Of a DNA stretch of 5,670 bases, positions 1 through 5,573 are shown piece after piece. The notes below the pieces were generated by a model. It did no database searches. It was given only the letters and a program-made list of their open reading frames with translations, and had not been told where the DNA came from. A program made the translations under genes and the position numbers. Source of the stretch: an uncultured Chloroflexota bacterium (GTDB lineage Bacteria > Chloroflexota > Chloroflexia > Thermomicrobiales > UBA6265); NCBI GenBank assembly GCA_937901745.1, contig CALGSZ010000003.1, forward strand, positions 1 through 5,670, given 5' to 3'. Positions within the stretch are counted from its first letter, which is position 1. The number at the start of each line of letters is the position of its first letter.

Positions 1-345
1 TCTCCGCCCGGGTGGGGCGGTTGGCGACGAACCCGGCGGGACGCTCGGCGGCGCGATCACGGACTCACCCCTGCGGTAGATCTTGAAATGCGCTCCCCAG
101 GCGGGCGCGAGGAGCCACGTGAGTCCGTGGTAGTACAGGCGCCATGTCTTGCTCCCGAGGGGATCGGCAACCCACTGCGGATCATCGGGGAGAGGAGTTT
201 CCGGTTGCGTTCGAAATACCTGAACAAAGCCGGCCTTGAAGCGGGAGTACCGCTCGCGGTTGTACTGGCTTTCGAGGACGTACTGAGGCAACCACAGCCG
301 TCCGCCGATTTCACCAGTAGTAGGCGGCTTCTGCCTGATAGCCAT
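1..345 (-). CDS. 5' part of an unidentified gene (partial, runs off window)
   Basis: From ATG at 345-343 the frame stays open for 115 codons to base 1. It begins MAIRQKPPTTGEIGG and contains QYVLESQYNRERYSRF (21-36) and WRLYYHGLTWLLAPAWG (68-84), then turns Pro-rich (IAPPSVPPGSSPTAPP) near the edge. The mix of aromatic, charged and aliphatic residues and the mostly G/C third positions (about three quarters) look like a real protein. The ATG is the only ATG/GTG/TTG start before the upstream in-frame stop, but it overlaps the sulfotransferase gene by 35 bp, and no good ribosome-binding site is seen. A TTG further in (codon 19) is an alternative. A competing same-strand frame opens with GTG at 314 in a GTGA overlap and ends at 57, but its product is Ser/Arg/Thr-rich and shadow-like. 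I do not recognise the family. The W-x-x-DP then W-R-L-x-x-H-x-L-x-W-L pattern (58-78) is only loosely like N-terminal parts of heparinase II/III-type proteins. Confidence 0.6.
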   Translation of the reverse strand, partial: MAIRQKPPTTGEIGGRLWLPQYVLESQYNRERYSRFKAGFVQVFRTQPETPLPDDPQWVADPLGSKTWRLYYHGLTWLLAPAWGAHFKIYRRGESVIAPPSVPPGSSPTAPPGRR

Positions 346-1285
346 ACTGGAGGGCGAGGGCTTGGAGACCGTCGTTGAGAATCGCTCGTTGGGTGTCGGT
401 CAGAGCGGGAGGCGGATCGAGGTTGAGGTTGCCAGGCGTGTCACGGTCGTCATTTGCGGCTTTGCGCCGGGCATCGTGTTGGGCCCGCACCTTCTCGAAG
501 AGGTTTGCATCGAAGTCGATGCCCAACTCTCGGACGATGTCACCGATCACGGCGGTTGGGTTCGACCGGAGGTCCTCGTAACGGACGATCCGGTCCCAGC
601 GCTGAGTCGCCGCGAAGCTCAGAAAGCTGTAGGTGCCGGACACTTGGCGAGCTAGGTACTCATCGTCCGAAACTCCCGGAGCCACCTGCTGTCGATACTC
701 GGGCTTTCGAAACGCACGGCTGACGGCGACGTCGTAGGGGTTTCTCAGAAGAAGCACGAAGCGGCCCGCAGGATCCAGCTGTCGAAGGATCTCGGGTGGC
801 GCATCGCGGCGAAGCTGACCGATGTTGACGACGATTCGGCTTGCGCTTTCTTGGTCGGCCGATCCGGTATGGAAGAAGTTGATGAAGTCGACTACTCGGT
901 GAGCTTCAGAGGGCCGGGAATTGTGCGCTTCAGTCAATAGATCAGGAGGAAAGTAGATCTCGTCCGTCGTTGTGAACTCGGGTAGCCCATCGAGCAGGGC
1001 TCCCATGAAATGCGAGCCAGAGCCTCCGTTTCTCATGAGGTAGATCGTTGTGGTGCTAGCGGAAGCGCGCTGATTCAGGAGATCCACATAGAGCTGCACC
1101 ACGTCCTGAGGTCTTCTATCGTGCAGTTCCTCCAGGCTTCTCCAAGCTCGCGACAACTTCTCGCGATTGCGCCTGTGGAAGTAGCTGTCATCCGGCCAAT
1201 GCCGTTGCGGCTCGTAGATCAGCTCCCATATCGCTCGCTTCAACAGCTTTCGGCCCGACGTTCGGGAACCAAGGCTGATCTTCAT
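311..1285 (-). CDS. Sulfotransferase family protein (stand-alone)
   Basis: This 324-residue protein is predicted to move a sulfuryl group from PAPS to a glycan or lipid acceptor. After a basic, helical N-terminal extension of about 75 residues, the strand TTIYLMR enters a phosphate loop, NGGSGSHFMGALL (86-98). Here SGSHF replaces the usual SGTTW/L, and the basic residue normally just before the loop Ser is Gly88. The 3'-phosphate motif is canonical: FVLLLRNPYDVAVSRAF (176-192), with R181 and S189 eight residues apart. WDRIVRYEDLRSNP (230-243) is the conserved yEdl-P segment. The C-terminus ends AAYYW. The protein is clearly diverged from the sulfotransferase domain of the fusion, so the two probably act on different positions or acceptors. 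The ATG lies in an ATGA overlap with the preceding gene. Its 3' end overlaps the start of the next gene. Confidence 0.9.
   Translation of the reverse strand: MKISLGSRTSGRKLLKRAIWELIYEPQRHWPDDSYFHRRNREKLSRAWRSLEELHDRRPQDVVQLYVDLLNQRASASTTTIYLMRNGGSGSHFMGALLDGLPEFTTTDEIYFPPDLLTEAHNSRPSEAHRVVDFINFFHTGSADQESASRIVVNIGQLRRDAPPEILRQLDPAGRFVLLLRNPYDVAVSRAFRKPEYRQQVAPGVSDDEYLARQVSGTYSFLSFAATQRWDRIVRYEDLRSNPTAVIGDIVRELGIDFDANLFEKVRAQHDARRKAANDDRDTPGNLNLDPPPALTDTQRAILNDGLQALALQYGYQAEAAYYW
1282..1285 (-). promoter_or_regulatory. ATGA start/stop overlap (glycosyltransferase to sulfotransferase)
   Basis: Minus-strand bases 1285-1282 read ATGA: the start of the 324-residue sulfotransferase shares three bases with the TGA of the glycosyltransferase gene. 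No good Shine-Dalgarno precedes the ATG (the upstream bases are GCGATAGCAGCCAGCG). Translational coupling is inferred. Confidence 0.85.
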
Positions 1286-2460
1286 CGCTGGCTGCTATCG
1301 CTCGCAAGGGTTGGTTTGTCGGCCCGGAGCGCCTCGGAGACTGCTTCGAAGAATTGCTGCGATACGGAGGGGCCAGAGATCGAGGCGCAGTATTCCAATG
1401 CTGATTCCGCGTCGAAGGATTGGAGAAACTCGGGTAGCTGGGCGATGGCCTCGCTCAACCCCGTTATGGGGTCGCCCTCGTAGCCCAATCCATATCCGGC
1501 GTCGACGAGGCGAGTGAAGCTCCCGATCCTCGGAGCGATGATTGGGACTCCTTGCGATAGGGCTAGGAGAGCGGCACCAGAGTTGAGACTCGCCTTGTAC
1601 GGGAGCACTGCGGCATCGAGCGCCCGAATGGCCAAGGCGACCTCGTTTGGATCGAGGCTTCGGGCGAGACAACGGATGTATGGGACCTCGTACAATGCAT
1701 CGATGAGAGCCGCCGACTGAGGATCGCGGCCGGGCAAGCCGGCAATCAATATCTGGAGATGCGGATTGTCGGCGCGGGCGCGCTCGGCCGCATCGATGAG
1801 GACGTCGAGGCCTTTGTATGGTTGGATCGAACCGATCGTCCCGATCACCAAGTCCGAGGACCTGTAGCCGAGTTCGAACCTCGCCTGGCGACGGGAATAG
1901 TGGCGCGGATAGGCGTCGACATACGAGGGGTGGGGTACTTCGATCAGCTTCTCCCGAGGCAACGCATACAGGTCTTGGGTGGCGGCGACCGTGTCCGACG
2001 CCATCACGTGAATCCAGTCTGCCAACTCGGCGAGCCGCTTGCGGATCGAAATCTCTACGTCGGGGAACCGGCACATGTGCGGGAGGACGTTGTGAACCGT
2101 CCAGAGAATCTGCACTCCGATGGATCTGAGCTCCTCGAGCTGAGTCAAGAAGTCGACCGCAGCGCGTTCTGCCTTGCCTGCGTCGGTTGCTCGAGTGGTT
2201 ACCGGGGCAGTCCAATGGATGTGCAGAAGCGCAGGCGTTCCGACGGTGACTGCGATCTCCAGCGCATGGAGGTCTTCGAGAGTCGCTAAGCCGATGGGTG
2301 CGAACTCGTTTTCCCATGCCCGGGAGTAGAGGAGAGCCTGATAGGGATTGAGACGCGCAATAGGGAAGTAGCCGAGAATCACTCCCTTACCGGGACCACC
2401 GAGTTGGCGTACGGCGGTGGTAACTCGAATTGGGGCGGGCGTGGTGTCGTATAGATTCAT
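1282..2460 (-). CDS. GT-B family glycosyltransferase (GT4-like, lacks EX7E glutamates)
   Basis: This is a 392-residue, complete, soluble glycosyltransferase expected to add a sugar to a growing glycan at the cytoplasmic face of the membrane. The N-terminal Rossmann half has the strand LLHIHWTAPV (78-87) and WTVHNVLPHMCRFPD (120-134); the HNVLPH motif is typical of GT4-like enzymes in exopolysaccharide clusters. DWIHVMASDTV (148-158) and IEVPHPSYVDAYP (173-185) follow. The C-terminal half has IGTIGSIQPYKGLDVLIDA (206-224), LQILIAGLPGRD (235-246) and VLPYKASLNSGAALLALSQGVPIIAPRIGSF (from 285). In that segment the places of the two usual glutamates are Ser291 and Leu299, and an N-S-G triplet is present instead. 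It is coupled by ATGA overlaps to the genes on both sides. The frame is preferred over a long Arg/Pro-rich open frame on the same strand because only this one shows family motifs. Donor and acceptor are unknown. Confidence 0.92.
   Translation of the reverse strand: MNLYDTTPAPIRVTTAVRQLGGPGKGVILGYFPIARLNPYQALLYSRAWENEFAPIGLATLEDLHALEIAVTVGTPALLHIHWTAPVTTRATDAGKAERAAVDFLTQLEELRSIGVQILWTVHNVLPHMCRFPDVEISIRKRLAELADWIHVMASDTVAATQDLYALPREKLIEVPHPSYVDAYPRHYSRRQARFELGYRSSDLVIGTIGSIQPYKGLDVLIDAAERARADNPHLQILIAGLPGRDPQSAALIDALYEVPYIRCLARSLDPNEVALAIRALDAAVLPYKASLNSGAALLALSQGVPIIAPRIGSFTRLVDAGYGLGYEGDPITGLSEAIAQLPEFLQSFDAESALEYCASISGPSVSQQFFEAVSEALRADKPTLASDSSQR
2457..2460 (-). promoter_or_regulatory. 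ATGA start/stop overlap (fusion gene to second glycosyltransferase)
   Basis: On the minus strand the bases 2460-2457 read ATGA. The ATG opens the 392-residue glycosyltransferase and the TGA closes the fusion gene. Upstream of the ATG there is only a weak GGA (in CTGGAACAGCA), not a clear Shine-Dalgarno. Expression by terminating ribosomes (translational coupling) is therefore the likely mode. This should keep the two enzymes in proportion. Confidence 0.85.
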
Positions 2461-3701
2461 TGCTGTTCCAGGACTGACCGGAGGATCGAGGCATACCGGT
2501 GCGCATTCGCCTCGACCGTCCGATCACTCTCGACCCAGGCTCGGCCGGCCGCGGCGTATTTCATCCTTCTGTCGTCATCGACGAGCAGGTCTCCGGCTAT
2601 GTCGGCCAGATGCTCTGGATCGGATGGACGGAACACTTCGCCTCTCTCGCCGGGTGACACCAGTTCCCGAAGCGCTGGGAGGTCGGCGGCGATCACGGGG
2701 ATACCCATCGCCATTGCCTCCAGAGGCTTGAGCGGGGTCACGAGGCGAGCCGCTCGATCGTCGATGCGCGGGATGACGAACAGGTCGATCGCCGCGTAGT
2801 AGTCGAGGATCTCAGAGTTCGGCACGTGGCCCGTGAGGACGACATGATCGCCGAGCCCCAATTCGTCCACGAGGGCTGACAATCGATCCCGCTCCGGACC
2901 GTCGCCAACCACCAAGCATTTGACATCGAGTCCGGAATCTCTGAGAAGACCTACGGCGCGGATCAGGTTGTCGATGCCTTCTCTGAACCCCAAGTTCGAT
3001 ATGTAGCCGATGACCTGGGACCCGTTCAGGCTATGTCGGCCAAGCAACTCCTGTGACTTGGGTCGCGGTTTGAAGCGATTGACATCCACGACATTCGGGA
3101 CCACTGAGATCTTCTCCGCAGGAATGCCACGACCGATGATCTCCGCACGCATGGAATCGGCGATGGTGATGATGTGGTTCGCTTCGGTGAGACAGCGGAT
3201 CTCTTGTTGATAGCGGCGGTCGTAGTACTCGCCTTCTTCCGCCCGTTCGAGCTCGCCCGTCCACGTGTGCTCGAGGAAGCTCCGGATCTCGTAGATCATC
3301 GGGACCTCGAGGTACTTGGCCACCGCCAGCCCGACCAGGGCAGTCTCGTAGCCACGATATCCGGATCCGGCCTGGATGAGAGCCGGTCGCATTTCAGTCG
3401 CGAGCATGGCGGTCAACATCGCCTGGTCGGACAGGAGGTGGTCGAATGGAACCTCTCGTACGGGATAGAAAGGACCTAGGTCGAGACGATGGTGCGGAAT
3501 GCCGTCGATTTCCTCGTACAGGGGAAACTCCTCGAAGCCGTCGTTGCGCGGGAAGCCCAAGGAGGTAACGACCCGGGGTTCGAACCCCGCCTGCTTCTGT
3601 GCGAGCAAGGTCGTGTGGCTTCGCATCGTATATCCGCGCTCGTAGAAGGGCAGCGACTCCTTCAGCACGTGGAGCACCACGTTCTCCGAAGGTGTGATGC
3701 G
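2457..3701 (-). other. GT-B glycosyltransferase domain of the fusion (residues 625-1038)
   Basis: This is a retaining GT4-type module of ordinary full length (about 410 residues). The N-terminal Rossmann half starts NVVLHVLKESLPFYERGYTM and includes YEIRSFLEHTW at 761-771. This order resembles the Daro_2409-like GT4 family associated with exosortase A, in which the start reads like LHVLDHSLPLHSGY and is followed by an R-x-x-x-L-L-x-x-Q element. The C-terminal half has VVPNVVDVNRFKP (824-836), the GYISNLGFREGIDNLI loop (856-871), the strand CLVVGDGPERDRL (886-898) and LTGHVPNSEILDYYAAIDLFVIP (913-935). The donor-binding segment TPLKPLEAMAMGIPVIAADLP follows at 946-966. Glu952 is the second Glu of the EX7E motif; the first position is Leu944. 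The donor sugar cannot be read from sequence. Confidence 0.88.
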
Positions 3702-5573
3702 CTGCGAGGGCTTGGGGAGGCCGACCTCAGGGAGCCATTGAGGATCGGTTTCGATCAGGCGGCCGAGCTGGAAGCGCTCCTGAAGTGCGAACTTGGGGTC
3801 GGGTTTCGCCCGCCGAAGTTTCCGGATCGTCTGCAGTCCTGACGTGAGCTCCCCCATCCTTACGTAGCATCCGTTGGCGAGTGACAACGCCTCTGCGGAT
3901 TCCCGGAGTTCCTTGGGCAGGCGATCGAGCAGGTCGAGTGCTCGCTCATATGCACCTTCGTTGAAAGCGCGACGGGCGGCCTCCAGGCCTTCAGGGGTAG
4001 CGGTCCGCTGTTTGGAACGGGCGGCCTCCAGGCCTTCAGGGGTAGCGGTCTGCTGTTTGGAACGCAGCTGGTCCCTGAGCCGTTGGATCCGGATGTCGAG
4101 GCGCTCTAAGTCTGGACGAGAGGGCAGCGCGGACTTGCCGAAGGCGGTCTGCGCTCCTTCCTTCACCAGGGTCCAGACCTTCCAGGGAGCTCGTCTCCAG
4201 CGAGACAAAACGCCGGCCATGCGCCACCACCGGCGGGCTCGCAGTCTGCGCAACCGCCAGGAAGTCAGGCGGTAGCGCTTCTCGGCCTCGAGGCGGCGGA
4301 TCTCGGAGCGCAGCTGTGCTGTTTGGAGTTCGGAGGCCCGGGCCTTCCATCCGCGCGCTTCTGCGAGTTGGGACCTTGCCTCCGATAGATTCCGGGTCGC
4401 TTCCTCGAGCGCTGTCTCGAGGCTCTCCGCACGGACCTTCCAGTCCGAGAGAGCCTTCCTCGTCTCGTCGTGGACTCGCCTCAAGTGGGCGAGCGATTCG
4501 CGCAGTTCTTTCGCCTGGTGTTGCCAATCCCCCGCGGCCCGGAGTTGGGCCTCGGTTTTGCGAAGCGACTCCTGTAGTTCGGTAGCGCGGTTCTGCCAGC
4601 TTCGCGCCCGCACCTTGTCGCTGCGGTTCCAGGCCTCCAAGTGGGCGGCTGTAAGGGGTGCGGTCTGGAGAGAAGCTTGACGGGACGACCGTCGCATGTC
4701 GCGCGCCGAGACCGGAAACACCAAATCGAAGCCTCGGTCGTGGTTCGACGAGCTGTACCCCCAGACCTGCATCTCGCTGGAGGCGCGCTGCTCGATGATC
4801 TGCACATCCCTCTCCGACAGCTCTTCCTGCCAGGTGTCAGGTTGCTTTTCGATGGGCCCCAGTGAGCGAGCCTTCCACCATTCCGAGCTCGGGAAAAGAG
4901 AATCTCGGAGCTCTGTCACGTCTTCGAACGACTCGGTGACCCCCAGGAACTTTGCGATCACCGAGCGCGCTTCGTCCGGCGATGCGACGACGTCCTCGTA
5001 TCTGAAAGCGAGGACACGGTCTGGGAACAAGCGACGGCAATCGTCTAGGCAACGAGCGTGATGAACCCACTTCTCGGCAAACGGAGCGGGATCATGGATG
5101 CCCCAAGGAACAGACCGGTGCGAGCGCAGCACCTCGCGGGGGTCGCGGACGACGCCGATGAGTTTCAATTCGGGGACCCCATCGAGCAGCTGCTCCGCCC
5201 ATAGGAGATGATCGGGTGTCTTTTCGCCGAGGATTTCGTAGTCCTGAGGCGCGAGCGCCGTGACTATCCCCCGAAAGAGGTCCCACAGGAAAGCTTCCGG
5301 GCCGATCGCGTCGAGTGCTCGATCGATATCGAAGTCCAGTTCACGAAAGTGGTCCTTCGAGCGGAGCCACGCTATCGCATCCGACGCTCCATCACGGTCG
5401 AGCGGCCAGGTGTATCTCTCGGAGAGTGCCGGTGCGTGTCGCCAGAAATGGGTTTCCGCCGGCACCCAGACGGACTCGAGCTCGGACGCCATCCTCTGGA
5501 CGAGTGTCGTCCCCGAGCGAGCCATCCCGGCTATCAGGAAAGCGAGTTTGGGCGTGGCTTCGCCATCGGTCAT
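2457..5573 (-). CDS. Sulfotransferase-coiled coil-GT4 glycosyltransferase fusion protein
   Basis: This 1038-residue protein carries two predicted enzymes. Residues 1-275 are a PAPS-dependent sulfotransferase of the Sulfotransfer_3 type: the 5'-phosphosulfate loop GMARSGTTLV is at 16-25, and the 3'-phosphate motif at 143-154 has R143 and S151 at the classic eight-residue spacing. Residues about 310-435 form a charged coiled coil with four Trp-led repeats. Residues 433-467 are rich in Arg and Trp. A 15-residue duplication lies at 505-534, then TPR-like helices to about 610. Residues 625-1038 are a GT-B glycosyltransferase, with the start LHVLKESLPF, the GYTMR segment, and PLKPLEAMAMGIPVIA at 947-962 holding the nucleotide-sugar-binding Glu952. 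The start resembles the exosortase-A-associated GT4 family. No signal peptide or clear membrane helix is visible, so a cytoplasmic or membrane-peripheral site is likely. The ATG at 5573 is the only start possible: an in-frame TAA lies at 5618-5616 with no other start between. It overlaps both neighbours by ATGA. Likely role (inferred): sugar transfer and sulfation of a surface glycan. Donor and acceptor are unknown. Confidence 0.93.
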   Translation of the reverse strand: MTDGEATPKLAFLIAGMARSGTTLVQRMASELESVWVPAETHFWRHAPALSERYTWPLDRDGASDAIAWLRSKDHFRELDFDIDRALDAIGPEAFLWDLFRGIVTALAPQDYEILGEKTPDHLLWAEQLLDGVPELKLIGVVRDPREVLRSHRSVPWGIHDPAPFAEKWVHHARCLDDCRRLFPDRVLAFRYEDVVASPDEARSVIAKFLGVTESFEDVTELRDSLFPSSEWWKARSLGPIEKQPDTWQEELSERDVQIIEQRASSEMQVWGYSSSNHDRGFDLVFPVSARDMRRSSRQASLQTAPLTAAHLEAWNRSDKVRARSWQNRATELQESLRKTEAQLRAAGDWQHQAKELRESLAHLRRVHDETRKALSDWKVRAESLETALEEATRNLSEARSQLAEARGWKARASELQTAQLRSEIRRLEAEKRYRLTSWRLRRLRARRWWRMAGVLSRWRRAPWKVWTLVKEGAQTAFGKSALPSRPDLERLDIRIQRLRDQLRSKQQTATPEGLEAARSKQRTATPEGLEAARRAFNEGAYERALDLLDRLPKELRESAEALSLANGCYVRMGELTSGLQTIRKLRRAKPDPKFALQERFQLGRLIETDPQWLPEVGLPKPSQRITPSENVVLHVLKESLPFYERGYTMRSHTTLLAQKQAGFEPRVVTSLGFPRNDGFEEFPLYEEIDGIPHHRLDLGPFYPVREVPFDHLLSDQAMLTAMLATEMRPALIQAGSGYRGYETALVGLAVAKYLEVPMIYEIRSFLEHTWTGELERAEEGEYYDRRYQQEIRCLTEANHIITIADSMRAEIIGRGIPAEKISVVPNVVDVNRFKPRPKSQELLGRHSLNGSQVIGYISNLGFREGIDNLIRAVGLLRDSGLDVKCLVVGDGPERDRLSALVDELGLGDHVVLTGHVPNSEILDYYAAIDLFVIPRIDDRAARLVTPLKPLEAMAMGIPVIAADLPALRELVSPGERGEVFRPSDPEHLADIAGDLLVDDDRRMKYAAAGRAWVESDRTVEANAHRYASILRSVLEQQ
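3744..3974 (-). other. TPR-like helical region (residues about 534-610)
   Basis: Residues 535-551 (RAFNEGAYERALDLLDR) have the spacing of a tetratricopeptide helical hairpin: a small residue and Gly-x-Tyr-x-x-Ala-Leu at the A/B helix turn. A second hairpin follows at about 559-588, with the turn MGELTSGLQTIRKL, and then a helix containing FQLGRLIE near 601-608. TPR-like helices before the catalytic part are common in large polysaccharide glycosyltransferases, where they usually mediate protein contacts. The repeat number is small (about two), so the assignment is moderate. Confidence 0.5.
3973..4062. repeat. Tandem 45-bp direct duplication, in frame
   Basis: Two adjacent 45-bp copies, 3973-4017 and 4018-4062, match at 44 of 45 positions. 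The only difference is C at 4006 versus T at 4051. The unit is a multiple of three and lies inside the fusion gene, so it duplicates 15 residues: SKQQTATPEGLEAAR (505-519) followed by SKQRTATPEGLEAAR (520-534), with Gln508 versus Arg523 as the only change. It sits in the linker between the basic segment and the TPR-like helices. The near identity at DNA level, including silent positions, suggests a recent duplication by slippage or unequal recombination. Confidence 0.95.
4158..4286 (-). other. Arg/Trp-rich basic segment (residues about 430-472)
   Basis: Between residues 433 and 467 there are six Trp (439, 449, 450, 459, 464, 467) and twelve Arg, with scattered Leu and Val and almost no acidic residues. 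The segment directly follows the coiled coil. It is too charged for a transmembrane helix. Its composition suits an amphipathic, interfacial helix that could hold the protein on anionic phospholipid, where lipid-linked glycan precursors sit. That role is inferred from composition only. Binding to an anionic (for example sulfated) glycan is an alternative. Confidence 0.55.
4269..4646 (-). other. Coiled coil with four Trp-led repeats (residues about 310-435)
   Basis: The segment is almost free of Pro and Gly and is dominated by Ala, Glu, Arg, Leu and Gln, as expected of a long coiled coil. Inside it a degenerate unit, W-[QK]-x-[RQ]-A-x-[ES]-[EL]-L-like, occurs four times: WQNRATELQESL at 326, WQHQAKELRESL at 350, WKVRAESLETAL at 378 and WKARASELQTAQ at 409. 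The spacings are 24, 28 and 31 residues. It separates the sulfotransferase from the rest of the protein. A spacer or oligomerisation role is inferred. Confidence 0.8.
4749..5573 (-). other. Sulfotransferase domain of the fusion (residues 1-275)
   Basis: The domain is predicted to transfer a sulfuryl group from PAPS to a hydroxyl or amine of an acceptor. A beta strand (LAFLIAG) leads directly into the phosphate loop ARSGTT, which is the usual N-terminal layout. HFWRHAP at 42-48 fits the substrate-side region after the loop. GEKTPDHLLWAEQL at 116-129 matches the conserved EKTP segment of bacterial sulfotransferases. VVRDPREVLRSHRS at 141-154 binds the 3'-phosphate in this fold. FRYEDVVASP at 190-199 is the conserved yEdl-P segment. 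All hallmark elements are intact, so I expect an active enzyme. The length is close to that of a free-standing bacterial sulfotransferase, so the fusion has not trimmed it. Confidence 0.9.
5570..5573 (-). promoter_or_regulatory. ATGA start/stop overlap (upstream gene to fusion gene)
   Basis: Minus-strand bases 5573-5570 read ATGA: the fusion gene's ATG and the TGA that ends the open frame entering from the window edge. The bases before the ATG (CCCTACCCTTGGCACC) contain no Shine-Dalgarno. This argues for coupling to an upstream gene rather than independent initiation. The upstream gene is seen only as a 32-codon tail, so this junction is less certain than the two downstream. Confidence 0.55.

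Noticed and set aside
57..314. GTG-started 85-codon frame after the sulfotransferase, with a GTGA overlap
   Set aside because: The overlap is attractive, but the product is Ser/Thr/Arg/Pro-rich with lower G/C at third positions than the alternative frame from 345. I treat it as a shadow, with the doubt recorded in the findings.
1010..1483. Plus-strand open frame of 157 codons across the glycosyltransferase/sulfotransferase junction
   Set aside because: It is antisense to two confident genes and its composition is not protein-like. No motif is seen.
1759..2289. Plus-strand open frame of 176 codons antisense to the glycosyltransferase
   Set aside because: Antisense open frames of this size are common opposite GC-rich genes. 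It has no recognisable domain and no separate ribosome-binding site, and it lies wholly within a confident gene.
1295..2317. Long open frame (340 codons) on the minus strand, out of frame with the second glycosyltransferase
   Set aside because: The product is dominated by Arg, Pro and Ser, as expected of a shifted frame in GC-rich DNA, and has no family motif. The overlapping 392-residue frame has clear GT-B motifs and ATGA overlaps at both ends.
4036..4527. Minus-strand open frame of 163 codons inside the coiled-coil region of the fusion gene
   Set aside because: It is an Arg/Pro/Gly-rich shadow frame in the region with the most repetitive GC-rich codons. The main frame is continuous through it.
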